Shown here piece after piece: positions 19,374-27,883 of a DNA stretch of 64,000 nt (the stretch's first letter is position 1; every line of letters starts with the position of its first letter). The stretch lies in assembly GCF_039545795.1 (NCBI RefSeq), contig NZ_CP154260.1:3105001-3169000 (forward strand). The letters are read 5' to 3'. The position numbers and the translations under genes were made by a program. The notes under the pieces were generated by a model. It was given only the letters and a program-made list of their open reading frames with translations. It did not search any database and was not told where the DNA came from. Source of the DNA: Chitinophaga niabensis (GTDB taxonomy: Bacteria; Bacteroidota; Bacteroidia; Chitinophagales; Chitinophagaceae).

Positions 19374-20357
19374 TCACTTCCCCACCTTCTCCTCCAATGC
19401 CTTCAACCGCTTATTGATCTCAATAATATACAAGGTCTGCTCCTCTATCTTCTGCAATAACTTCTTATTCATCTCCCCCAAATCCACCCCATTCTCCGCC
19501 ACCTCCTTCGCCGAAGGAATCTCCGGCAGATGCTTATGCTGCAGAATAAACTGTTCCACCTCAAATAAAGAAGGCAACCTATATTCCGGCTCAAACACAA
19601 AATCCGCCCAGCCCTGCAATGTCACCTTCACCTTTTGCGCCTTCACATTCCCCCTCACCTGCAACTTATAGGCAGGATCGTCAGTAGCAGTACCTATCAG
19701 TACATTGTGAGAAGGCGTGAGCCGCATCACTTCATCTACGCCATTTCCCACTGTAAACCATTGCTCTCCTGCATTCCGCGAAACACCCGAAGCTTTTACA
19801 TGGAACATAGTGCCATGCAGGTAAGACATCACCATCGCATTACTGCCATCACTGGTAGTGTAAGAATAATCCACTCTTTGCGCTACATCCCTGTTAGCAA
19901 TAGCATTGTTCCCTATAATAGTAGCCGCACCCGAAACAGTTTCCCCAAACGTGGCAAAGTTCTTAACGATATAATTCTGCCCCCTGTTACTGAGTGAAAC
20001 ATTTCCGTTAACGATCAGCGCTGAGGCACCATCATCAACAGCACTGTTCACCAGAGCACGGCTCCTGACATCAAATAATGAGGAGTAAACGGTTATATCA
20101 CCAAGTGAGTTAGCAATACCAAATGAATTAGAGCCTGAAGATCCATATCCAACCCATGCTTTTTCTATATTATCAGAATTGGTCCAATGAATGTACCGGC
20201 CCGCATCGCCTTTTAAGGCAAATAAAGCACCTAGCCCATTTACTATAATGCGCTTATTGGTCTCATTACCATTACTTGTAACTGTCTGTAAATCCTGGGC
20301 CAACACCACACTACTAACAAACAAAACAGCAAAGCTGCTTAGAAAAATTCTTTTCAT
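19374..20357 (-). CDS. Secreted S74-like tail-fibre domain protein
   Basis: The protein has 327 residues and a signal peptide (MKRIFLSSFAVLFVSSVVLAQ). The middle part is a beta-rich fibre-like region ending in NVLIGTATDDPAYKLQV, the phrase typical of Bacteroidota fibre proteins with an S74-type C-terminus. After WADFVFEPEYRLPSLFEVEQ come LPEIPSAKEVAENGVDLGEM and a short coiled coil (LLQKIEEQTLYIIEINKRLKALEEKV). The usual catalytic Ser-Lys dyad of true S74 chaperones cannot be confirmed. It lies 45 bases before the YD partner and 19 bases after the barrel protein, so it is part of the RHS operon. It may be a surface adhesin or an assembly partner; a decayed duplicate sits at the matching place in module 1. 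Confidence 0.8.
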   Translation of the reverse strand: MKRIFLSSFAVLFVSSVVLAQDLQTVTSNGNETNKRIIVNGLGALFALKGDAGRYIHWTNSDNIEKAWVGYGSSGSNSFGIANSLGDITVYSSLFDVRSRALVNSAVDDGASALIVNGNVSLSNRGQNYIVKNFATFGETVSGAATIIGNNAIANRDVAQRVDYSYTTSDGSNAMVMSYLHGTMFHVKASGVSRNAGEQWFTVGNGVDEVMRLTPSHNVLIGTATDDPAYKLQVRGNVKAQKVKVTLQGWADFVFEPEYRLPSLFEVEQFILQHKHLPEIPSAKEVAENGVDLGEMNKKLLQKIEEQTLYIIEINKRLKALEEKVGK

Positions 20358-20376
20358 AGGTATTTATGAACTAAGG

Positions 20377-21816
20377 TTAAAAATTATACCCCAACCTAAA
20401 CTTCACAGGGTCCATCCTTGGCACTTGGGAATTAGCCAGGAAATCATACAACAACATCATATTCCCCTTCAACTTATTATTGATCTTATATTTCTTACTG
20501 ATCCCCAGCAAGGCACTGCGCGACCAGTTATTCTGCTTATACAACTGCGCTGCATCTGCAAACGGCTGATTATAATTATACTCAAAACCTCCATTCACAA
20601 AAAACGTCCCCTTCAGCTTATAATCCCCGAAAGAACGGAAACCCACCCCCTGATGCGAAAACCGGATATTATTAAACCCGGTTCCCATACCCAGTTTATA
20701 AGATGCACCCAATCCAAGAATTCCATTTTTGGAAAACTTATACCCCACCTGCCCTGCAAAATCTCCGGTAGTAGGAAAGAACTGCGTAGACCGCTGGAAC
20801 TGCACATTCGTACCAAATTCCAGGCGTTGCAGCAGGCTTTTTGTTTTTAACTCTTTCGGCTTAAAATCCGGCATCTCTCCTGCATTATCCAGGTCCGGGA
20901 AGTTCTTCTTCAATTCATCGAACTGGGAACGCGCTGCTTCCATCTGCTGCGTTAGTGCCTGACGGGCATTGGGACCGCCACTACCGATACGCTGCTGGAG
21001 TAACTGATCCACCTGCGCACGGGTTTGTAGCCCTTCGAGGCTTTGGGCCAGGTCTGCACTGCCACCGCCGGAAGGAAGGTTGAATAAACTGGCCAGTTGT
21101 GAATTGCGGGAAATAAAATCTTTATAAGCAGGTACCTTCTGCAAAAGCTCCATGGCTTTTTTCTCTGCCTTTTTGGAGTCTTTAAAAACTTCTTTGTATT
21201 CTTTCAGTTGCTGTGCGTAGTAATAAGCTTCTTTATTGATCTTTTGCAGATCTTTGGTCAAACTGGTATATTGGGATAATTGCGATTTCAGCAACTGCTT
21301 CCGTTCATTGATATACTTCTTGATATTCTCTGCCTGCTGCAATTTGGATTGGAGTTCTTTCACACTCTCCATGGACTTTGCGAGTTTCCCCTGGACTTCT
21401 TTGCTTTTACCAAGTAACTGTTTGGATTCCTTTAAAAAGCCCAGGGAATTGGACAAGGTATCCAGGTAACCGAAATACTGGCCATTCAGCGCCTTTTCAG
21501 CCTTACCCGTTTTGCTCTTAAGGCGCGCTTTCAGTCCGCCCAAAGAGTCAATAGATCTCGTAAAGATATTCTTAGCCGCCAGGGAATCGATCTTCGACAG
21601 CTTACGCTGCAATTTCTTCTCCTGTTTGATCATCCGGTCTAACGCCCTGGCAGTACGTTTGTCCACCTGCTTTTCCAGTTGACGGCTTTTGTTACTTACT
21701 TGTGAGAGGTATTTTTGCGGAACCTGCCCGGCTTTTGCCATTATACTATCCTGTGCTATCCCTGGGTTAGAGAATGCAAATAAGAAAACGACAATAAAGG
21801 TGAACCGGGTTAGCAT
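20377..21816 (-). CDS. Coiled-coil protein with C-terminal outer-membrane barrel
   Basis: The protein has 479 residues and a signal peptide (MLTRFTFIVVFLFAFSNPGIAQ). Residues about 25-330 are almost entirely charged helix with long coiled coils (Lys/Glu/Gln-rich, leucines at heptad spacing) and a Gly/Ser-rich break near 250-260. The last 140-150 residues alternate polar and aromatic residues in short strands (TNVQFQRSTQFF, GQVGYKFSKNGILGLGASY, FFVNGGFEYNYNQPF) and end in VKFRLGYNF with a terminal Phe, as outer-membrane beta barrels do. The family is not recognised. Its place at the head of the RHS operon suggests a periplasmic coiled-coil/barrel partner in exporting or anchoring the RHS proteins; this is inference. 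Confidence 0.75.
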   Translation of the reverse strand: MLTRFTFIVVFLFAFSNPGIAQDSIMAKAGQVPQKYLSQVSNKSRQLEKQVDKRTARALDRMIKQEKKLQRKLSKIDSLAAKNIFTRSIDSLGGLKARLKSKTGKAEKALNGQYFGYLDTLSNSLGFLKESKQLLGKSKEVQGKLAKSMESVKELQSKLQQAENIKKYINERKQLLKSQLSQYTSLTKDLQKINKEAYYYAQQLKEYKEVFKDSKKAEKKAMELLQKVPAYKDFISRNSQLASLFNLPSGGGSADLAQSLEGLQTRAQVDQLLQQRIGSGGPNARQALTQQMEAARSQFDELKKNFPDLDNAGEMPDFKPKELKTKSLLQRLEFGTNVQFQRSTQFFPTTGDFAGQVGYKFSKNGILGLGASYKLGMGTGFNNIRFSHQGVGFRSFGDYKLKGTFFVNGGFEYNYNQPFADAAQLYKQNNWSRSALLGISKKYKINNKLKGNMMLLYDFLANSQVPRMDPVKFRLGYNF

Positions 21817-21849
21817 AATAATGGTATAAGGTGTACCGCAATAATAATA

Positions 21850-22323
21850 TTATTCTTTCTTCTTTTTCTCTTTGCCTTTCAATTTCTTAATAACTTTTTC
21901 CTCATTCATAATATCCAGGTACATCAACCCATTCGCATGATGCAGGGTACAGGACAAATAATACGTAAACCGCTCCCCAATGATATAATCCATCGTCACC
22001 GTATCCTTCGCCAAACGAAGTTTCTTCTGCGGCTCGCCAAACAACTCTATCAGATCTGATTCAGAACAGGCGGATTTAATGGGCAGATGTAAGGCTTCCA
22101 GCACTTTTCCCGCCATATTATTATCGTCTTTGGTAAAATCCAGGGAAATGGCCCGGGTATCTTCCGGCTCGGTGATCAGGCGCAGGAAGGTATTAAACCC
22201 CGAAAGTTCGCCTATCCATTGCTCACCCATGAAATCATAATTATCTACCTCCCTGTAGTCAGGACCGGCATAAAAGTCACTCAGCCGGATGTTATGGAAG
22301 TCCTGGTACGCTATAATATCCAT
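21850..22323 (-). CDS. Small protein of unknown function at the head of the RHS operon
   Basis: The protein has about 157 residues with a start at ATG 22323 (MDIIAYQDFHNI); a GTG at 22347 would add eight residues but is less likely. There is no signal peptide. It is acidic in the first half and ends in a very basic run (VIKKLKGKEKKKKE). I do not recognise the family. It stops 33 bases before the barrel gene and is probably the first gene of the same transcript. Nothing in the sequence indicates an enzymatic function. Confidence 0.6.
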   Translation of the reverse strand: MDIIAYQDFHNIRLSDFYAGPDYREVDNYDFMGEQWIGELSGFNTFLRLITEPEDTRAISLDFTKDDNNMAGKVLEALHLPIKSACSESDLIELFGEPQKKLRLAKDTVTMDYIIGERFTYYLSCTLHHANGLMYLDIMNEEKVIKKLKGKEKKKKE

Positions 22324-22487
22324 ACAATTGTTCTTTAAGTTCTGCACTGAAATATTGATACACGCGGGGATACGCCTCGCCCTGGATGCTTTCGAAAGCC
22401 ACCGTAAGAAACGTGGGGAATGAATAGGGATTCGAGTTGCATAGGTTGAGCGGAACTAAACCGCAGTATAAATATATATCAATTTTT

Positions 22488-22503
22488 CACATTTTAAAAT
22501 GTG
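22488..22503. promoter_or_regulatory. Perfect 16-bp palindrome upstream of the RHS operon
   Basis: CACATTTTAAAATGTG is a perfect palindrome 165 bases before the first gene of the RHS operon. A -7-like TATATTTA lies just downstream of it on the minus strand (22469-22476), differing from TAnnTTTG in the last base. The palindrome covers the place where a -33 element would be. It could be an operator; no regulator is encoded nearby. The rest of the 22324-22601 gap shows only a second short palindrome (GCTTTCGAAAGC) and the terminator of the next gene. Confidence 0.35.
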
Positions 22504-22554
22504 GGGATAAAATTATAGTCCTGACGCATAGCACTTTATGATAATGTATAAAAT

Positions 22555-22583
22555 AAAGGGCCGGACTGAAAGCCCGGCCCTTT
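22555..22583 (-). terminator. Rho-independent terminator of the TonB-type receptor gene
   Basis: AAAGGGCCGG and CCGGCCCTTT form a GC-rich stem with a 9-base loop, followed on the minus strand by TTTATTTTA. It lies 19 bases after the stop at 22602. Confidence 0.85.
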
Positions 22584-22601
22584 AACCTGTTTTAATGATA
22601 T

Positions 22602-25061
22602 TTAGAACCCGTCTCCACCCATATCACCACCTTCTCCGCCTTCGCCCTTGCCTTTTTTCTTAAAGAGCTTAGTATCCATCTTTCCGAAACGCCAGCTCAG
22701 GTTCAAACGCAGTTCGCGGGAAACACGTTTGCGGTAACGTTCTGATGAAGAGAAGCTGGTATTGGTCCAGCTGAGGTCACGGTCTGTATTGAAGATATCT
22801 GTTAAACCCAGCGATACAGAGAAGTTCTTCTTTTTAAAGAAGTCTTTCTTCATGGCCAGGTCTACCTGGTATTCCGGCGCGTCTTCTCCCTGTGGCAGGA
22901 TCTGCCGGGATTCATATTCGCCGGTTACCTGTAAGGTCAGGTTCCAGGGGAGTTTGGTATTACTGTTCACTTTACCGAACCATACAAATCCTGAGTTATT
23001 CAGGTTATTTGCACTGATCTTTGTTTGGGAAGCGTTCAGGTTGGTAGTGATATCCCAGCTTTTGGTGATCTGGTTCCTTACAGTGAGTTCCGCACCATAA
23101 GAGTTCCGCTGATCTGCATTGATAGGATAGTTCAATACCACTTTACGTTCCTGGCCATCCAGGTTCAGCGTGGTATCCACGTAAAAATTGGTGATGGCAT
23201 TATTGGTATTGCGGTAGTAAATGGATACAAGTACGTTGTGCTTCCTGTCGAAGTCTTTCAGGTAAGACAGCTCGAAAGAGTTCGTGAACTCCGGCATCAG
23301 CGCAGGGTTACCACGGTTAGCAGAGTTGGCGTTGTATTGGATATTTGGCAGCAGGTCGCGGAACCAGGGGCGCTGGATACGGCGGCTGTAGTTCAGTTGC
23401 AGCTCATGATCTCCTTTAAACTTCTGTGTCAGGAAAATGCTGGGGAACAATCCGATCGGATAATCGATCTTATAGTTGGCATCTTTCACATTGCGCATTT
23501 CACCGCTGTAGAAAGATTGCTCCGCACGTAAACCAGTCTGGAAGCCAAAGTTGCCATACCCACCGGTATAACTTACATAAGCAGCATTGATCTGTTCCGA
23601 ATAATGATAGTTATTGGATAAAGCTGAATCGTATTCAAATTCTCCGGTATTGAAATTCTTACCCAGTGTATTCAGCAAGCTATTGAACGTACGCACATTC
23701 GTACGAAGCCCTGCTTCCAGTTTAGACTTTTCGGAAAGCGGATTCACGAAATCGATCTGGCCGGTATAATACGTGGTAGTGCTGTTTCCCCTGCCTGTCC
23801 GAAGTTCCGGCTGATTAGGCGAATTGCTTGGCTGCCCCTGCATATCGTAGTATTGCAGGCTGTAGTCGTTATTATTTTTACCGGTGGAGCGGTTATAGGT
23901 AAAGTCTCCTGTCAGCTCCATGCCCTCTTTTGCAAAAGTGCGTTTGTAACCTACCTGCGTGGTGTAATTGCGGAAGTTGTTCTTGCTGTCGTTCCGGCCA
24001 ATACCATAACGCAGCCTGGTTTGATGTGCATCCAGGTCGTAGGTGGTTTGTTCATTGAGGTTATCGAAATCTCCGCTAACCATCCCTTGTGATAAGGTGA
24101 TGGTATTACGGTTATCAATGAACCAGTCGAATCCTATCCTTCCGGATTGGAACCGGCGGCCGAAATCGCCATCCTGGTACTGATCCAGGAAAGTAGTATC
24201 TGCCCCATCAAAGTTCTGGCGGAAAAGATGCTGCTTCATAGGACTCTTCCTGTCGCGCAAATTATAGTTTACAAAGAAGTTGATCTTATCCTGGCGGATA
24301 TTGAGGTCAATACCGGCATTGCTGCTTTTGGTCGTGGAATAACCACCGGTGATGAGTCCATTGATCCCTGCTCTGCGGTTCTTTTTCAATACAATGTTCA
24401 AAATGCCGCTCATACCTTCTGCATCATATTTCGCGGAAGGATTGGTCACCACTTCTATATTGGCAATAGCGTCTGCAGGGATCTGGTCCAGTGTGAGTGT
24501 ACTGGGGCGGCCGTCTATAAAGATGGTGGGCGAACCGTTCCGTACAGAAACATTTCCGTCAATATCCACATTCACGGAAGGCACCTGCCGGAGTACATCT
24601 GTTGCAGTACCTCCAACGCTGGCCAGGTTCTTATCTACATTGAACACTCTTTTGTCGATAGCCATGGTAAAGGCAGGTTTCTCCCCTACCACTTCCACAC
24701 CTTTCAGGTTACGCGCCGTTGTTTTCAATCGGATATTACCTACATCTGATACTGTTTTCACAGTAACAGCTTTGAAGAAGGTTTGATACCCGATGAAATA
24801 TATTTTCAGGATGTAACTTCCTGGCTTGACCGGACTGAAACTAAAATCCCCGTTACCTTTGGAGAGCATCCCGGTAACAAGTGCAGAGTCAGATGCATTC
24901 AAAAGCGCTACGGAAGCGTATTCTACAGGTTTGCCTGTCTGATCGTCCAACAATTTACCCATTAGTTCGGCATGCGCCTCCCCTTGTTGCTGCCGTTGCG
25001 CAAATGCCCCGCTATTTATACACAAGACCCAGCCTAACAGCAATATGACAATTTTCCTCAT
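22602..25061 (-). CDS. Outer-membrane TonB-dependent receptor-like barrel (OMP_b-brl_3 type)
   Basis: The 819-residue protein has a signal peptide (MRKIVILLLGWVLCINSGAFAQ). A carboxypeptidase-regulatory-like beta domain (residues about 32-115: GKLLDDQTGKPVEYASVALL ... FIGYQTF) comes first, then a plug domain (about 120-230: VEVVGEKPAF, TDVLRQVPSVNVD, IFIDGRP, AEGMSGILNIVLKKN). A barrel fills the remainder, with YSRRIQRPWFRDLLPNIQY, typical of this family. It ends in an unusual Gly/Glu/Asp-rich tail after LFKKKGKGEG. Its length fits the family. The substrate is unknown and no SusD partner is adjacent. It is a single-gene unit with its own terminator. Confidence 0.9.
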   Translation of the reverse strand: MRKIVILLLGWVLCINSGAFAQRQQQGEAHAELMGKLLDDQTGKPVEYASVALLNASDSALVTGMLSKGNGDFSFSPVKPGSYILKIYFIGYQTFFKAVTVKTVSDVGNIRLKTTARNLKGVEVVGEKPAFTMAIDKRVFNVDKNLASVGGTATDVLRQVPSVNVDIDGNVSVRNGSPTIFIDGRPSTLTLDQIPADAIANIEVVTNPSAKYDAEGMSGILNIVLKKNRRAGINGLITGGYSTTKSSNAGIDLNIRQDKINFFVNYNLRDRKSPMKQHLFRQNFDGADTTFLDQYQDGDFGRRFQSGRIGFDWFIDNRNTITLSQGMVSGDFDNLNEQTTYDLDAHQTRLRYGIGRNDSKNNFRNYTTQVGYKRTFAKEGMELTGDFTYNRSTGKNNNDYSLQYYDMQGQPSNSPNQPELRTGRGNSTTTYYTGQIDFVNPLSEKSKLEAGLRTNVRTFNSLLNTLGKNFNTGEFEYDSALSNNYHYSEQINAAYVSYTGGYGNFGFQTGLRAEQSFYSGEMRNVKDANYKIDYPIGLFPSIFLTQKFKGDHELQLNYSRRIQRPWFRDLLPNIQYNANSANRGNPALMPEFTNSFELSYLKDFDRKHNVLVSIYYRNTNNAITNFYVDTTLNLDGQERKVVLNYPINADQRNSYGAELTVRNQITKSWDITTNLNASQTKISANNLNNSGFVWFGKVNSNTKLPWNLTLQVTGEYESRQILPQGEDAPEYQVDLAMKKDFFKKKNFSVSLGLTDIFNTDRDLSWTNTSFSSSERYRKRVSRELRLNLSWRFGKMDTKLFKKKGKGEGGEGGDMGGDGF

Positions 25062-25095
25062 GTTTACCTTTACACAGATTTATTTACAATGCGGC

Positions 25096-25103
25096 CAAAA
25101 GTA
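25096..25103 (-). promoter_or_regulatory. Candidate -7 element of the receptor gene
   Basis: On the minus strand TACTTTTG matches the Bacteroidota TAnnTTTG element, 35 bases before the ATG at 25061. No convincing TTG -33 element sits at the expected distance, so confidence is limited. Confidence 0.35.
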
Positions 25104-25222
25104 GTAATTCAAGCCCTTAGATTTGATATTTAATGGATGGGTGGTTAATTAAGCATCACCCTCATTGAGTTAGACGCCACAATCAAATGTTTCTTGCGGT
25201 TATAAGAAAGAAATACCGTGCC

Positions 25223-26608
25223 TTATTTGGGCTGTATCTTAAACTCCACTACCAGCGCTGCATGATCAGAAGGATACTTTACAGGATGAGTGGTGATCGT
25301 CCATGCTTTCAGGGGTTGTATCAAAGCACCTTTATAGTAAATATAATCGATCCGGTCCTGGAAAGCATGCGGGAACTGCGGCGTCCAGGTAATGCCCCGC
25401 TCCTTCAGCGGATCAGGATGTACCACGCGGAAGGCATCTTTATAACCGGTATCATATAATGCAAGGCCTGCGGGGAAACGTACGGTATAACCATTATTGA
25501 ATTTCCTGGTGGCGTTTACCCAATCGAGATGGGAACCGGTATTGAAATCGCCGCAGAAAAACACAGGTATTTTGTCTGCATTGGCGGTATGCGCCTGAAT
25601 GGTTTTCAGGATGCTCCGCAGGCGCGCGGTGTTACCCTTTTCCATATGTACCGCCAGCGAATCCGGGTTGATGGGACGTTTCTTTTCCAGCATATCCCAG
25701 TAATCATAGGGGTAGTTCAGCCAGTTGGTGAAGAAGGCTACTTTCTGCTGATCACTTATTTTAATATAGGCGCCGCCGTTGTAAAAAGGCGCATCTCCCT
25801 CCAGTGTTTCCGAGATGGGGTAACGGCTCATAATACTCAGGTTTGTGCTCCGCAGGTAGAAATAATATCCCAGTGCATCTGCGATCTTTGCGCCGGAGCC
25901 ATAGGTTTCCTGCATGGAAACAATATCTGCACCGGAAGATTGAATGATGTCCACGATCCGCTGCGGGCCAATTTCCTTACCGGTTTCATTACCGCCATGC
26001 CAGATATTGTAATTCATCACCCGCAGTACCGTGGGTGCTTTGGGTGGGCCCATAGGCCTTGGTGGCGGCACTTTCAGCGAATACAGGTAAGCGATGTTTT
26101 CTGCGGATGATTTATACAGGCTCAGCTCCGGGATCTCTCCGTAGAAGGTTTCCCATTCGCCCAGCTCTCCTTTTGTTACACCTCCTATGTTCAATGCAGA
26201 AGCATTCAGGCTGTCCAGTCCGGGTGTATAGTAGATGGCCACGTTTTTACCATCATAGTATAAAGAAGTTTCTTTCTTAAGCGTATCATAAACAAAGGCC
26301 AGCATATGTGTTCTGCCATCCCGGATGTTTTGGCGCTGCGGTGTTGGCTTGTATTCATAGTCACCGGCTTTCCAGTACCAGGCACCATTTTCCTGCACAC
26401 CTATCTGCCAGCGTTTAGTGCCCAATATTTCATAAGCTGCTGATCCCTGTTCTGCTGCCTTTACCCATAGTACTGCAGTAAAACTGCCCTGCAGCATATT
26501 AGGTACCTGTTGTGGTCTCCCATTCAAAACAACCTTTTCCTGTTTGTAAACCTGTGCCGCCGCTGATAAAGAAAGGCTCAGCGCTGCTAATATCAATAGA
26601 TGCTTCAT
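25223..26608 (-). CDS. Secreted LamG-like / endonuclease-exonuclease-phosphatase domain protein
   Basis: The 461-residue protein has a signal peptide (MKHLLILAALSLSLSAAAQ). Residues about 25-185 look like a LamG/concanavalin-like sandwich (FTAVLWVKA, RTHMLAFVYD, TSLYYDGKNVA). After a Pro-rich linker (VPPPRPMGPPKAP) the EEP fold follows with all its marks: VMNYNIWHGG, VSMQETYG (metal-binding Glu), FFCGDFNTGSHLDW, RIDYIYYKG and YPSDHAALV (catalytic Asp-His). The family contains nucleases, sphingomyelinases and phosphatases; the substrate cannot be deduced from sequence. The start overlaps the end of the GNAT gene by 4 bases, so the two are translated together. Confidence 0.85.
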   Translation of the reverse strand: MKHLLILAALSLSLSAAAQVYKQEKVVLNGRPQQVPNMLQGSFTAVLWVKAAEQGSAAYEILGTKRWQIGVQENGAWYWKAGDYEYKPTPQRQNIRDGRTHMLAFVYDTLKKETSLYYDGKNVAIYYTPGLDSLNASALNIGGVTKGELGEWETFYGEIPELSLYKSSAENIAYLYSLKVPPPRPMGPPKAPTVLRVMNYNIWHGGNETGKEIGPQRIVDIIQSSGADIVSMQETYGSGAKIADALGYYFYLRSTNLSIMSRYPISETLEGDAPFYNGGAYIKISDQQKVAFFTNWLNYPYDYWDMLEKKRPINPDSLAVHMEKGNTARLRSILKTIQAHTANADKIPVFFCGDFNTGSHLDWVNATRKFNNGYTVRFPAGLALYDTGYKDAFRVVHPDPLKERGITWTPQFPHAFQDRIDYIYYKGALIQPLKAWTITTHPVKYPSDHAALVVEFKIQPK

Positions 26609-27159
26609 AAACTTTTCACCATGTGCCGGTACTGCCCTCCGGCAAACTCGCGCATTTTAACCGCTTTAAACCCCAGCCGTTCGTACAAACGCAGCGCATC
26701 CGCATTATGTTCATGCACCAGCAATCCAACACTGGATTGCCCTTCCTGCCGCGCTTTCTCTATGGCAGCAGCAATCAGTTGTTTGCCGATACCCTTACCC
26801 TGCCTGCCGGGTGCTACCGCAATACTATCCAGGTAATATTCCCCGTTCCCGGTTTCCCGGCCCGGCACAAAATCATTCTGAAGGTGCTCGCGGATATGGT
26901 CCAGCACCGGGTCCCGCAAAAGGTCCAGGTCGTCACCATCATAAGAAAGGATCATCCCCCCGATCCCCTCTTCATCCTCATACACCAGCGCGTTCTTATA
27001 ACTATACTGGTTTACATCCTGTTGAAAGAAATACTCAAATAAAGCCTGTACCACATCGGGGTTATTGGTACCCGCCAGTTTAACGGCTATTTCCTTCATG
27101 GCCTGGAAAAGCAAAGGTACTACGGTGGAGGCATCCTCCTTTCTGGCAGGTCTGATCAT
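26605..27159 (-). CDS. GNAT family N-acetyltransferase
   Basis: The 184-residue cytosolic acetyltransferase has the acetyl-CoA motif VAPGRQGKGIGKQLI (R/Q-x-x-G-x-G/A) in its second half and the closing NADALRLYERLGFKAV motif. It begins MIRPARKEDASTVVPLL, a normal GNAT start. The acceptor is unknown. It is divergent to the TetR gene, with 70 bases between the starts, and its stop overlaps the ATG of the secreted EEP protein (ATGA), indicating one transcript. Confidence 0.9.
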   Translation of the reverse strand: MIRPARKEDASTVVPLLFQAMKEIAVKLAGTNNPDVVQALFEYFFQQDVNQYSYKNALVYEDEEGIGGMILSYDGDDLDLLRDPVLDHIREHLQNDFVPGRETGNGEYYLDSIAVAPGRQGKGIGKQLIAAAIEKARQEGQSSVGLLVHEHNADALRLYERLGFKAVKMREFAGGQYRHMVKSL

Positions 27160-27177
27160 AACATAAAGATAAATAAA

Positions 27178-27210
27178 TTTGGTTTTACTGAACAGTGTTC
27201 ATTATATTTG
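27178..27210 (+). promoter_or_regulatory. Promoter of the TetR gene
   Basis: TTTG (27178-27181) and TATATTTG (27203-27210) match the Bacteroidota -33 and TAnnTTTG -7 elements with 21 bases between them. The -7 box ends 19 bases before ATG 27230. The palindromic operator lies between the two elements. Confidence 0.7.
27189..27201. promoter_or_regulatory. TetR operator, perfect palindrome
   Basis: TGAACA-G-TGTTCA is a perfect inverted repeat placed between the -33 and -7 elements of the TetR gene, so a bound repressor would block its own promoter. A degenerate copy precedes the efflux operon. Confidence 0.65.
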
Positions 27211-27229
27211 CATTGTAAATATTATTAAC

Positions 27230-27844
27230 ATGGGTATAACTGACAGGAAAGAAAGAGAAAAGTTGGAAATGAAGCGGCTGATCATTGAGGCGGCGATGCA
27301 GATGTTCCTGGAAGAAGGGTACGAAAAAACATCTATCCGTAACATTGCCGATAAGATAGAATACAGCCCCGGCACCATCTATCTCTATTATAAAGACAAA
27401 GACGAACTGTTGTACGAAGTACAGCGGGAAGCATTTGGCAGGTTGTACGAAGCCTTTGTACAAAACGCCCCCAGCAAAAGTCCCTGGAAACGCCTGGAGC
27501 AGATAGCGCACACCTATGTGAGCTTTGGCATGGAACATCCGGACCTTTACGATCTGATGTTCATCATCCGCGCTCCTATGAACACCGTGGACGAAAAAGC
27601 CGGTTGGGAAAATGGAGATGCCTGCTTTGATTATCTGTCTGATTGTATCTCTCAGTGTGTGGACAAAAAACTACTGCGGTATACAGATAAAAGACTCGCT
27701 GCATTGTCGGTTTGGTCCCTCGCCCATGGCCTGGTATCCCTCAATGTGCGCTGCCGTTTCAAAGTAATGGATATGGAACCCGAACAGATCAACAAAGCCA
27801 TGGAAATGGCTTTGAACGAACACTTAAGACTTATAAAAGCATAG
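27230..27844 (+). CDS. TetR/AcrR family regulator of the RND efflux operon
   Basis: The 204-residue repressor starts at ATG 27230 (MGITDRKEREKLEMKRL); an upstream in-frame start would lie inside the promoter. The N-terminal helix-turn-helix is clear at residues about 12-58 (IIEAAMQMFLEEGYEKTSIR, NIADKIEYSPGTIYLYYKDK, DELLYEV). The C-terminal ligand domain resembles TetR_C-type regulators (ALSVWSLAHGLVSL). It stands directly before a TolC-adaptor-permease operon on the same strand and has matching operator sequences at both promoters, so it most probably represses itself and the pump until a toxic ligand binds. Confidence 0.9.
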   Translation: MGITDRKEREKLEMKRLIIEAAMQMFLEEGYEKTSIRNIADKIEYSPGTIYLYYKDKDELLYEVQREAFGRLYEAFVQNAPSKSPWKRLEQIAHTYVSFGMEHPDLYDLMFIIRAPMNTVDEKAGWENGDACFDYLSDCISQCVDKKLLRYTDKRLAALSVWSLAHGLVSLNVRCRFKVMDMEPEQINKAMEMALNEHLRLIKA

Positions 27845-27845
27845 T

Positions 27846-27873
27846 CAGTCGCCCTGGCGATTGGCTTTTTTTT
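27846..27873 (+). terminator. Terminator after the TetR gene
   Basis: CAGTCGC and GCGATTG form a 7-bp stem (one G-T pair) with a 4-base loop, followed by GC and eight T's. It directly follows the stop at 27844 and would separate the regulator from the efflux operon. Confidence 0.6.
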
Positions 27874-27883
27874 GCCCATGCGC

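Noticed and set aside
663..22323. A type VI secretion or T9SS-delivered RHS effector
   Set aside because: No VgrG, PAAR, Hcp, TssB/C, EagR chaperone or T9SS C-terminal sorting domain is visible; signal peptides point to Sec export.
1..22323. An integrative or transposable element carrying the RHS locus
   Set aside because: I found no transposase, integrase, tRNA attachment site or terminal repeats in the window; mobility, if any, must come from homologous recombination or lie outside.
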